The translations under genes and the position numbers were made by a program. Positions 23,790-31,043 of a stretch of DNA of 64,000 nt are shown in pieces. The stretch is taken from positions 281,685 through 345,684 of the forward strand of contig NZ_BAABAL010000012.1 in the NCBI RefSeq assembly GCF_039537405.1. Direction: 5' to 3'. The notes beneath the pieces are model-generated. The model was not told the origin of the DNA. It saw only the letters and a list, made by a program, of their open reading frames with translations, and did not search any database. Within the stretch, counting starts at the first letter, position 1, and each line of letters starts with the position of its first letter. The DNA is from Allokutzneria multivorans. Lineage in GTDB: Bacteria; Actinomycetota; Actinomycetes; Mycobacteriales; Pseudonocardiaceae.

Positions 23790-24853
23790 CCCCGAAGGCG
23801 GTCCGGTGGCTGGGCAGGGCCTGGCGGACACCCGATGTCGAGCGGCTGGCGGTGGTGCAGGCGCTCAAGGCCGGGTTCGCGGCGATGCTCGCGTGGTTGA
23901 TCGCGACCACTCTTCTCCACCTGCCCCAAGCTTTCCTGGCTCCGTACGCGGCGCTGTTCGCCGTGGAGTACACCGTCGTCGGGACCTTTCGCACGTCGCT
24001 GCACCAGATCGCGTCGACGACCTCCGCCGTGCTGCTGGCCGCCTTGGTGGAACTGCTGTTGCCTTGGCGCACCTTGGGAATCGGTGTCGCGGTCGTGGTC
24101 GGTCTGCTCGTCGGGCGGTGGCGGGTCTACGGCGAGAGCGGGCAGTGGGTGGCGCTCACCGCACTGCTGATCCTGGCGTGGGGTACCGGGAGCAACCATC
24201 TGCTGCTCGCGGACCGGCTCGTCGAGACCGTGCTCGGGCTGATCGTCGGCACCGCTGTCAACGCGCTGGTGTTCCCGCCCTTCTACGCGCGGCCGGCGCG
24301 CCACGCGGTGAAGGAGGTCACGACGAGGTTCTTGGAGTTCCTGGATTCGATGGCGCAGGAGCTGCGCAGGCAGGAGCCTTCGGGCGAGGCGCAGGACTGG
24401 CCGTCTCGGGCGAGTGAGTACGAGGAGCTGGCACGCCGGGCAGAGCGCGCCGTGCGCTACAGCCAGAAGAGCGGCAGGTTCAACACCCGGCACGGCAGCC
24501 TCGCGCGACATGGTCCTTCGCAGCGCGAGCAGGAGCTGCTCACCACTCTGCGCTCCAGCTGGCGGCACGTGCACGAGATCTGCGAGGTGGTGTGCACGGC
24601 GACTGACAGCGACAGCCCGTTCGACTACCCGGACCCGTGTTCGCGCGAACGCTTGGCGGGCCTTCTGGAGGGTGTCGCCGATCTGGTCGGGCTGCGCGCC
24701 GAGCCTGACGGCGAGCAGTGGGAGCGAGCGAGGGAACGGTGCGAGGACCAGCTCGCGGAGCTGACCGAGCGGCTCGGCGACTCCGCGCACGCGCTCGCCG
24801 GGATGGTCCTCCCGGCCCGGCGCCTGCTCGCCGAGGTCACCGGTCACATGTGA
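23786..24853 (+). CDS. FUSC/aromatic acid exporter-like membrane protein
   Basis: The 355-aa protein starts at a GTG overlapping the P450 stop. The N-terminal ~150 residues contain about six hydrophobic segments (FAAMLAWLIATTLL, PYAALFAVEYTVVGTF, LIVGTAVNALVFPP) typical of FUSC/ArAE proteins, followed by a ~200-residue cytoplasmic helical domain rich in Arg and Glu. Members efflux aromatic or organic acids. Coupling to the P450 suggests it may transport the P450 product or substrate. An extended frame upstream to 23612 is within the P450 and is not used. Confidence 0.82.
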   Translation: MTPKAVRWLGRAWRTPDVERLAVVQALKAGFAAMLAWLIATTLLHLPQAFLAPYAALFAVEYTVVGTFRTSLHQIASTTSAVLLAALVELLLPWRTLGIGVAVVVGLLVGRWRVYGESGQWVALTALLILAWGTGSNHLLLADRLVETVLGLIVGTAVNALVFPPFYARPARHAVKEVTTRFLEFLDSMAQELRRQEPSGEAQDWPSRASEYEELARRAERAVRYSQKSGRFNTRHGSLARHGPSQREQELLTTLRSSWRHVHEICEVVCTATDSDSPFDYPDPCSRERLAGLLEGVADLVGLRAEPDGEQWERARERCEDQLAELTERLGDSAHALAGMVLPARRLLAEVTGHM

Positions 24854-24898
24854 GCGGTGCGTGCTCTGGTGGCGACGGCCCGCGCCCGAGCACCCTGT

Positions 24899-24924
24899 GT
24901 GAAGTCCATTGTGGACTGCTTCAC
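24899..24924. promoter_or_regulatory. Inverted repeat upstream of a small secreted protein gene
   Basis: AGTCCA (24903-24908), TTG and TGGACT (24912-24917) form a perfect palindrome, extended by GTGAA and TTCAC outer arms with one bulged base. It sits 17 bp upstream of the ATG at 24941, so it could be an operator or a 5' hairpin of the transcript. Its core TCCATTGTGGA also occurs upstream of lanA (6940-6950). Confidence 0.45.
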
Positions 24925-24940
24925 AGAGATGGGATTCGCG

Positions 24941-25264
24941 ATGAAGACGAAGTTGGCGACCACGGCCGTGGTCCTCGCCGCCGTGGCCGGGAGCATGGCG
25001 ATGTCCGCTCCCGCCGCCGGAGCAGCTCAGCAGGGCAGCTGCGACGAATGGCGCCTGACCGGCGCTTCCGCGCCCAACGTCGGGATGCGAGTGCGGTGCG
25101 TCGGCCTCGGCGGCCGGTACTTCAAGGCCGAGATCACGTGCAAGCGCCACGACAACGGCTACCGGTACAACCACTACGGGAACCGGGTCGAGGAGGGCTC
25201 CTGGTCCACCGTCTGGTGCGACCGCGACGCCGCGATCGTGTACTGGGGCGGCGTTCACGCGTGA
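24941..25264 (+). CDS. Small secreted protein (hypothetical)
   Basis: The 107-aa protein has a signal peptide (MKTKLATTAVVLAAVAGSMAM, SAPAAGA-A). The ~75-residue mature part has four cysteines (SCDEW, RCVGL, TCKRH, WCDRD) and a RYNHYGNR segment. I use the ATG at 24941, which begins the basic n-region; frames from 24857 or 24929 only add residues before it. The family is unknown. The HYGN motif also occurs in the secreted protein at 455-826, but overall similarity is not evident. Confidence 0.75.
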   Translation: MKTKLATTAVVLAAVAGSMAMSAPAAGAAQQGSCDEWRLTGASAPNVGMRVRCVGLGGRYFKAEITCKRHDNGYRYNHYGNRVEEGSWSTVWCDRDAAIVYWGGVHA

Positions 25265-25312
25265 TCCCGGAACCGCACGCGCGGAGGCGGTGCGGCTGGT
25301 AGGAAGGGGCTC

Positions 25313-27538
25313 GTGAGTGAACAGCTGGCCGCCGCCGTGCGACGGCTGCGCAAACGCGCGGGCCTGACCCAGGAAGCGCTCGCCGAGAGGTCGGGCATCT
25401 CGGTCAGCACCATTCGCGGCATCGAAACGGGCAAACGCGGCAATCCTCAGCTCGCTTCGGTGCGGATGCTCGCGCGGGCGCTCGATCTCTCCCAGGCCGA
25501 ACAGGAGGAGCTGGTGGCCGCGGCGAGCGGTACGACCGCGGCGCCGGTGGCGGAGCTCCCGACACCGCGCCAGCTCCCCGCCGCCCCGCGGGGTTTCACC
25601 GGGCGGGCGCGGGAACTGGCGCGGCTCACGGCGGCCGCGAGCGAGGCGCCCGTGGTGGTGTCGGCTTTCGGTGGCACGGGGAAGACCGCGCTGGTGTTGT
25701 GGTGGGGTCATCAGCACACCGACCTCTTCCCCGACGGCCAGCTGTACGTGAACCTGCGCGGCTTCGGTCCGAAGGCCGAGCCGATGCCTCCGGCCGAGGC
25801 GCAGCGCGCTTTTCTCACCGCGCTGGGCGTCGACCACGCCTCGGTCCCGGCGAGCGAGGACGAGCGCTCGGCGCTCTACCGCAGCGTCCTCGCGGGCCGG
25901 AAGATGTTGGTGGTGTTGGACAACGCCGCCGACACCGAGCAGGTCGTTCCGCTGCTGCCGAGTGGAACGACCTGCTCGGTCATCGTCACCAGCAGGCGCC
26001 CGCTCACCGGCTTGGTCGCCTCGCACGGGGCGGTGCCGGTGCGGCTGGACGTGCTCCGCGACGGCGAGGCGAGGGCACTGCTCGCCCATCGCGTCGGCGA
26101 AGCCCGCCTCGCCCAGGAGCCCGTCGCCGTCACCGAGATCGTCGAGCACTGCGCCGGGCTCCCGCTGGCTCTCGTCGTCGTCGCGGCACGCGCGAGCGTC
26201 AGCCCGACCGCGCCGCTGGCCCGGATCGCCGAGGAGTTGCGCGACGACGCCTCCCGCCTCGACGCGCTCGACACCGACGCTGCCGAGACCAGCCCGCGCG
26301 CCGTACTGTCGTGGTCCTACCGCGCGCTGAGCCCCGACGCGATCAGGTTGGCGGGCTTGCTCTCCCTCGCTCCGGGCAGCGACATCAGCGCGGCCGCCGT
26401 CTCGTCGCTGAGCCCCGTCCCGCCGCGTCGCGCTCTCGCTGAGCTCGAAACCGCGAGCCTGCTCACCCGCTCCGCCGACGACCGCTACCGGATGCACGAC
26501 CTCGTCCGCCTGCACGGCGCGGAGTGGGCCGAGCACACGATCCCGGCTCCCGAACGCGCCGAGATGCTGCGTCGACTGGTCGACTTCTACCTGCACACCG
26601 CTCTGCCCGGCGACACGGCGTTGGCCCCGCACATCCCGTCGATCGAGCTGCCTCCGCCCGCGCCCGGCTGCCACCCGCTCGCTCTCGACGACGCCCTCGC
26701 CTGGTTCGACGCCGAGCACCACTGCCTGCTCGACGCGCAGCGCCGCGCCGCCCAGGAGGGCTGGCACGACAGGGTGTGGCAGCTCGCGTGGGTGCTCAAG
26801 ACCTACCACTACGTGCGCAACCGGATGGACGCCCAGCGCGAGACCTGGCTGCTCGCCCTCGCCGCGACGCGGGCGCTGGGTGATTCCGAGTTGATCGCCC
26901 GTTCCAGCCGGATTCTGGGCGACGCCTGCGCCCGGCTGCACCTGCCCGAGGCTTTCGAGCACCTGCACGCCGCGCTCGCCATCGTCGAGAAGGGCGATGA
27001 CCTCAACGAGAAGGCGCACACCCACCGCAGCCTCGCCGTCGCCTCCGACGAGGTCGGCGATCACGCGCGGGCGCTGCACCACGCCAGCGAGGCTCTGGCG
27101 CTGTACAGGGCGTCCGGCTACGAGACCCGCGAGGCCGAGGCCCTGAACGCCGTCGGCTACCACATGGCCCAGCTCGGCCGCTACGACGAGGCTCGCCCCT
27201 TCTGCGAACGCGCGCTGGCCCGCAACCGCGAGCTGGACAACCCCATCGCCGAAGCGTCCACTTTGGACGACCTCGGCCTGATCGCCCAGGGAACGGGCGC
27301 GTTGTCCTCCGCCGTCGAGTACTACGGCAAGGCGCACGACACGTGGCGACGGCTCGGCTACGACCACCTCGCCGCCGGTTCGCTGCGGTGTCTGGGAACC
27401 GCGCACCTGGAGCTGGGTGATCGAACGTCCGCGCGCCAGGCGTGGTCGCAGGCGTTGGAGTTGTTGCCACCCGGGAAGAAGGCTGAGGCCGTGCAAGGGC
27501 TGATCACCGAGCTGGGTTCCAGCGCGAGTTCGGCTTGA
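25313..27538 (+). CDS. XRE-NB-ARC-TPR regulator (AfsR/STAND-like)
   Basis: The 741-aa protein starts at GTG 25313 behind AGGAAGGGG. An XRE helix-turn-helix (LRKRAGLTQEALAERSGISVSTIRGIETG) occupies residues 10-60. An NB-ARC ATPase follows, with Walker A FGGTGKTAL near 119-127, Walker B MLVVLDNA and an MHDLVRLHGAEWAE segment. The C-terminal part from about 500 holds TPR-like repeats (LEHLHAALAIVEKGDDL, ALHHASEALALYRASG, YYGKAHDTWRRLGY). STAND proteins of this kind switch on transcription upon ligand binding. The final residues GSSASSA and the stop codon lie in an interspersed repeat that begins at 27515. Confidence 0.9.
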   Translation: MSEQLAAAVRRLRKRAGLTQEALAERSGISVSTIRGIETGKRGNPQLASVRMLARALDLSQAEQEELVAAASGTTAAPVAELPTPRQLPAAPRGFTGRARELARLTAAASEAPVVVSAFGGTGKTALVLWWGHQHTDLFPDGQLYVNLRGFGPKAEPMPPAEAQRAFLTALGVDHASVPASEDERSALYRSVLAGRKMLVVLDNAADTEQVVPLLPSGTTCSVIVTSRRPLTGLVASHGAVPVRLDVLRDGEARALLAHRVGEARLAQEPVAVTEIVEHCAGLPLALVVVAARASVSPTAPLARIAEELRDDASRLDALDTDAAETSPRAVLSWSYRALSPDAIRLAGLLSLAPGSDISAAAVSSLSPVPPRRALAELETASLLTRSADDRYRMHDLVRLHGAEWAEHTIPAPERAEMLRRLVDFYLHTALPGDTALAPHIPSIELPPPAPGCHPLALDDALAWFDAEHHCLLDAQRRAAQEGWHDRVWQLAWVLKTYHYVRNRMDAQRETWLLALAATRALGDSELIARSSRILGDACARLHLPEAFEHLHAALAIVEKGDDLNEKAHTHRSLAVASDEVGDHARALHHASEALALYRASGYETREAEALNAVGYHMAQLGRYDEARPFCERALARNRELDNPIAEASTLDDLGLIAQGTGALSSAVEYYGKAHDTWRRLGYDHLAAGSLRCLGTAHLELGDRTSARQAWSQALELLPPGKKAEAVQGLITELGSSASSA

Positions 27539-27637
27539 CCTGGGGCCCCTCGCGCGTGCCCTTGGGCCTCTCACGGGCACGGAAGGGATTCCGGCCCTCG
27601 CGGGGAAGCGTATGGCACGCGCACCCCAGGTAAAGCC
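27515..27637. repeat. HNH-associated interspersed repeat, copy A
   Basis: The copy begins GGTTCCAGCGCGAGTTCGG and shows opposed arms GGCTTGACCTGGGG (27532-27545) and CCCCAGGTAAAGCC (27624-27637), with CGCGCGTGCCC, TGGCACGCGC and GGCCCTCGCGGG segments inside. It matches the copies at 29163, 54147 and 63923. It overlaps the end of the upstream regulator gene and supplies that gene's stop codon. The rest of the 27539-27820 gap holds nothing else I recognise. Confidence 0.8.
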
Positions 27638-27820
27638 TCCGTTCCATTGTGCCCCTTGCGTTCCAGCCCCACTCCGCGCCGCAGCACTGTGGACGCGATC
27701 CTGGACAGCGCGCCACTTCGCCCTGATTCGCGCGCGGCGAAGGTGATCGAGCACGCTGCCACCCGTCCACCTGTCTTCACGCATGCCAAACACACCTCCT
27801 ATCCCCTTTCCGCACTTGCG

Positions 27821-29053
27821 TTACGCCGTCAGTCGTGGGTCGACTCTGATGTTGCGCATCGGTTTCTGCTCCGCATCCACCCAGGTCGGCGGAATAAAGT
27901 CCGGCCGTCCGTCCTTCGCGAAGACGATCTTCCAGTCTTCTTGGTGGATCACGTGATGGTGGTGCGAGCACAACAACGTCATGTTGTTGAGGTCGGTCGG
28001 CCCGCGATGCTCTACCCAGTGCAATACGTGGTGGGCTTCCGTCCACGCGGGTGGCCGATCACATCCGGGGAAGGCGCATCCCTTGTCGCGCACCGCCAAC
28101 GCCCGTCGTAGGGGTGGTGGTGCGGTGCGGGCGGAGCGCCCGTAGTCGAGGGGGATGCTCTCTCCGTTCAACACCACCGGGATGAGTTCGGCGTCGCAAG
28201 CGAGCTGTCGAATCAGCGAGGCGGTGGCTTCACCGTCCCAGTCGGTGTACCCCGACCGAAGCTTCTCCTCCAGATAGTCCAAGCGCATGGTCACAACCAT
28301 CTGCGGTCGAACACCACCACTGGCCGGAAGATCATGGGTTGCCATCGCAACCGCGACCAACTCACACAACCCGTCGGCATAGCGTTGTTCCACCGTCCGA
28401 GGATCTTCTTCCCCGTTGCTGGGGCGGGGTTTCGACACCGCGTGCAGGGCTTCTTCGAAGATCGCGCCCTCGATCGGGGGCAGGCATCCGTTGAAGAACA
28501 GTGATCCGTGTTGGTCCTTGCCCATCCGAAACGACCGCGCTTCCACGGCCTTCTGCTCGTCCGCGAAGGCGCCTTCTTGATCGAAGTGGGAGCGGACTCG
28601 TTTGCCTGCTTGCATCAACTCGCGCGCGGTCAGCTCGGGTGCGTAGGTGAGGAGGATGTCTTCGGCTTCGTCGGCAGCATCGGCGGGGATGTTTTTGATG
28701 ACATCGGTGATGACGGCGGCGTGATCGCCGCTGATTTCTCCCGCGTACAGGGCGTCCTTCGTGGAAGGGACGCCGGGCAGGTCTTCTACGAGCAGCGAGC
28801 GTCGCTTCGCTTCCGCCGGAGAAATCTTCAAGTGTGACCGCAACAGTGTCGCGAGGTTCCGGCACCCTTGCGCGGTGTGCAGACCACGATCCTCCGCATA
28901 CTCAGCAGCATCAACCTTCGCTGCGGTCACCAGATTGGTGAGCGTCTCCAAGTCGACCAGGAACGCGAGATGCTCCTTCTCCGACAACGTGTAGACGTCG
29001 TGTGCTTCGAGATGATCTACCAAAAGAGACTTCACTGCTGTTATATCCAACAT
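27821..29053 (-). CDS. HNH endonuclease-domain protein (DUF222, 13E12 family)
   Basis: The 410-aa protein has the DUF222 N-terminal helical region (AAEYAEDRGLHTAQGCRNLATLL, HLKISPAEAKRR) and a C-terminal HNH motif (WTEAHHVLHWVEHRG, LLCSHHHHVIHQEDWKI) with Cys/His zinc ligands (GCAFPGCDRPP). The 13E12 family is dispersed in actinobacterial genomes and is thought to be mobile or selfish; its DNA target is not known. It is flanked on both sides by copies of one interspersed repeat. Its leader is AT-rich compared with its neighbours, and a second paralogue lies at 52923. Confidence 0.9.
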   Translation of the reverse strand: MLDITAVKSLLVDHLEAHDVYTLSEKEHLAFLVDLETLTNLVTAAKVDAAEYAEDRGLHTAQGCRNLATLLRSHLKISPAEAKRRSLLVEDLPGVPSTKDALYAGEISGDHAAVITDVIKNIPADAADEAEDILLTYAPELTARELMQAGKRVRSHFDQEGAFADEQKAVEARSFRMGKDQHGSLFFNGCLPPIEGAIFEEALHAVSKPRPSNGEEDPRTVEQRYADGLCELVAVAMATHDLPASGGVRPQMVVTMRLDYLEEKLRSGYTDWDGEATASLIRQLACDAELIPVVLNGESIPLDYGRSARTAPPPLRRALAVRDKGCAFPGCDRPPAWTEAHHVLHWVEHRGPTDLNNMTLLCSHHHHVIHQEDWKIVFAKDGRPDFIPPTWVDAEQKPMRNIRVDPRLTA

Positions 29054-29084
29054 GATTCACCCCCTCTCCCGTTGGCTACCTCGA

Positions 29085-29112
29085 ATTTTAGCAACTCCTC
29101 CAACAGCGTCAA
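29085..29112 (-). promoter_or_regulatory. Promoter of the HNH gene
   Basis: On the minus strand TTGACG (29112-29107), 16 bp, then TAAAAT (29090-29085), 32 bp upstream of the start codon. The -10 box is unusually AT-rich for this genome. Confidence 0.55.
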
Positions 29113-29162
29113 ATCCGTTGCAGGCTAAGGAGAAACGGAACTGTCAGCCGTCGGCGAAACTG

Positions 29163-29289
29163 GGTCGGCTTTACCTGGGGTGCGCGTGCCATACGCTTGT
29201 CAGCGTGGCCGGGATTCATCCCGTGCCCGTCCGGCCCACTACGGCACGCGCAAGGGGCCCCAGGTCAAGCCGACCCCCGCGCTGGAACC
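29163..29289. repeat. HNH-associated interspersed repeat, copy B
   Basis: The element is bounded by GGTCGGCTTTACCTGGGG (29163-29180) and its near-complement CCCCAGGTCAAGCCGACC (29258-29275), followed by CCCGCGCTGGAACC. The interior contains GCGCGTGCCATACGCTT and GGCACGCGCAAGGGG. It lies about 110 bp upstream of the HNH gene start, in the 467-bp gap before the ECF41 gene. Confidence 0.85.
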
Positions 29290-29334
29290 ACCACGCCCCA
29301 CACGCACCCCACCGCTACTGACACCCGGTGCCAC

Positions 29335-29491
29335 CTGGAAGTCCAGCCGTCCCCGACCTGGAAGCGCAGCCGTACCCCGCTGGAAAGAGCTAAAAGCTCC
29401 AGCCTTCCCCCAGCTGGAAGCCCAGCCGTACCCCAGCTGGAACCCCAGCCGTCCCCGACCCGGAAGCCCAGCCGACCCCCACGCTGGAACC
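29335..29491. repeat. Degenerate tandem repeats CTGGAAGCCCAGCCG
   Basis: Adjacent to copy B, units of about 22-23 bp recur: CTGGAAGTCCAGCCG, CTGGAAGCGCAGCCG, CTGGAAGCCCAGCCG, CTGGAACCCCAGCCG. Most can form a small CTGG/CCAG hairpin. The same units follow the repeat copy at 54147, so they travel with that family. Confidence 0.75.
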
Positions 29492-29520
29492 GACGACGGC
29501 GCTGACCGACGCGCGGCAGC

Positions 29521-30399
29521 TCACCGGCGCAAAGTCGTCTCCTGCCCGACGTACATCAGCTTCGACGGATTCCGCACGGCGTAAAGCCCGGCAATACGAC
29601 CATCTTCGACGCGCACAGCAACAACGGTGTCGGTCTCGCCGTCGAGGCGGATGAGCAAACCAGGGTGCCCGTTCACCTGAACAGCTTCCAGAGCCACGGT
29701 CTCAACCAACCGACCGAGCCCGCCCACGAGCAACCGAGCCACCTTGTCCGCGCCGACGATGGGGCGCGGCACGGCCTGCTTCACGCCGCCACCATCACCC
29801 AAGAGCACGACATCGGGCGCGAGAACGTCAAGCAGGCCCTGGACGTCACCGGTCTCCACGGCGCGCTGGAATGCGTCGAGCACACCGCGCCGCTCGACAA
29901 GAGAGGCGGCCCCACGCGGGCGGCGAGCCGCGACGTGCGCGCGGGCGCGGTGGGCGATCTGGCGGACGGCGGCGGGGGTCTTGCCGACGGCCTCGGCGAT
30001 CTCGTCGTAGCCGAAGTCGAAGACCTCGCGCAGAACGAACACGGCGCGCTCCGTGGGCGCGAGCGTCTCCAGCACGAGGAGCATCGCCATGGAAACGCTG
30101 TCGGCCAGCTCGACGTCCTCGGCGACGTCGGGGGTGGTGAGCAGCGGCTCGGGCAGCCACGACCCGACGTAGGACTCCTTGCGCCTGCCGAGCGCGCGGA
30201 GCCGCGAGAGCGCCTGGCGAGTGGTGATGCGGACCAAGTAAGCGCGCTGGTTCTCGACGGTGCCGAGGTCGACGCCGGACCACCGCAGCCACGTCTCCTG
30301 GAGCACGTCCTCGGCGTCGGCGGCGGAGCCGAGCATCTCGTAGGCGACGGTGAACAGCAGGTTGCGGTGGGCGACGAACGCCTCGGTCGCAGGGTTCAC
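29521..30399 (-). CDS. sigJ: ECF41-family sigma factor (SigJ-like)
   Basis: The 292-aa protein starts at GTG 30399 (MNPATEAFVAHRNLLF); extension to 30486 would cross its own promoter. Regions 2 (LLFTVAYEMLGSAADAEDVLQETWLRW) and 4 (LAPTERAVFVLREVFDFGYDEIAEAVGKT) are followed by a SnoaL-like C-terminal domain ending in YAVRNPSKL, equivalent to the NPDKL motif by which ECF41 sigma factors regulate themselves without an anti-sigma factor. It diverges from a carboxymuconolactone decarboxylase gene, the standard ECF41 partner, and both face matching ECF41-type promoters. Confidence 0.9.
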   Translation of the reverse strand: MNPATEAFVAHRNLLFTVAYEMLGSAADAEDVLQETWLRWSGVDLGTVENQRAYLVRITTRQALSRLRALGRRKESYVGSWLPEPLLTTPDVAEDVELADSVSMAMLLVLETLAPTERAVFVLREVFDFGYDEIAEAVGKTPAAVRQIAHRARAHVAARRPRGAASLVERRGVLDAFQRAVETGDVQGLLDVLAPDVVLLGDGGGVKQAVPRPIVGADKVARLLVGGLGRLVETVALEAVQVNGHPGLLIRLDGETDTVVAVRVEDGRIAGLYAVRNPSKLMYVGQETTLRR

Positions 30400-30430
30400 G
30401 GGTGGCCTCCTCGGTCGGTGTCGCCCACTA

Positions 30431-30457
30431 GACGCCAGAACCCACCGGGCTGTGACA
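30431..30457 (-). promoter_or_regulatory. ECF41-type promoter of the sigma gene (autoregulation)
   Basis: On the minus strand TGTCACA (30457-30451), 16 bp, then CGTC (30434-30431) exactly fits the reported ECF41 signature. It lies 31 bp before the GTG of the sigma factor gene. Confidence 0.75.
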
Positions 30458-30480
30458 TGACGTGCGTCACAACGACGACC

Positions 30481-30507
30481 TGTCACAGAACCCGGGGCAC
30501 CGGCATC
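30481..30507 (+). promoter_or_regulatory. ECF41-type promoter of the decarboxylase gene
   Basis: TGTCACA (30481-30487), 16 bp, then CATC (30504-30507) matches the same signature with one change in the -10 element. The ATG of the target gene is 43 bp further on. Confidence 0.7.
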
Positions 30508-30550
30508 TGGTGTTCATCAAGCACACAACACCACGAGTGAGGACGACGCC

Positions 30551-31036
30551 ATGGACGCCAGGTTCAACCTGTTCGCCAACGAGCTCGCCGTCAAGTTCGG
30601 CAAGCGCTTCGCCAACGCCAGCACGGTGATCGAGCACTCGCCGCTGCCGAAGGCCACGCAGGAGCTGGTGTCGTTGCGCGCCAGCCAGATCAACGGCTGC
30701 GCGTTCTGCATCGACATGCACACCAAGGAGGCCGCGGCCGCCGGGGAGAGCGCGGTGCGGCTGCACCTGGTCGCGGCGTGGCGCGAGGCGACGGTGTTCA
30801 CCGAGGCCGAGCGAGCGGCGCTGGCGCTCACGGAGGAGGGCACCCGGCTCGCCGACGCGCACGAGGGCGTGTCGGACGAGACCTGGGCGCGGGCCCGCGA
30901 GCACTACGACGACGACCAGCTGGCCGCGCTGCTCGCACTCATCGCGCTGATCAACGCGGCCAACCGGCTGAACATCATGGTGCGCAATCCCGCAGGGGCC
31001 TACGAGCCCGGGATGTTCGCGAGCATGCGCGGCTGA
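30551..31036 (+). CDS. Carboxymuconolactone decarboxylase family protein (AhpD-like)
   Basis: The 161-aa all-helical protein carries the AhpD-type active-site block INGCAFCIDMHTKEA, with the CxxC pair and nearby His, around residue 57. Such proteins are peroxidase- or disulfide-reductase-like and are the typical target genes of ECF41 sigma factors, which points to a redox stress role. The start ATG at 30551 has a GAGTGAGGACG leader. It converges with the 1607-aa gene, with 7 bp between stops. Confidence 0.9.
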   Translation: MDARFNLFANELAVKFGKRFANASTVIEHSPLPKATQELVSLRASQINGCAFCIDMHTKEAAAAGESAVRLHLVAAWREATVFTEAERAALALTEEGTRLADAHEGVSDETWARAREHYDDDQLAALLALIALINAANRLNIMVRNPAGAYEPGMFASMRG

Positions 31037-31043
31037 GCAGCGG

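Noticed and set aside
23393..27793. A 1466-codon open frame on the minus strand, and other long frames (4293-6953 minus, 54954-58214 plus, 58662-60467 plus, 32709-34421 plus)
   Set aside because: They lie opposite well-supported genes, have low-complexity Arg/Gly/Asp/His-rich translations and match no family. They are GC-driven shadows.
27821..29053. Group II intron or homing-endonuclease intron around the HNH gene
   Set aside because: The HNH protein is of the free-standing DUF222 type, and the flanks are interspersed repeats without intron domains or split host-gene exons.
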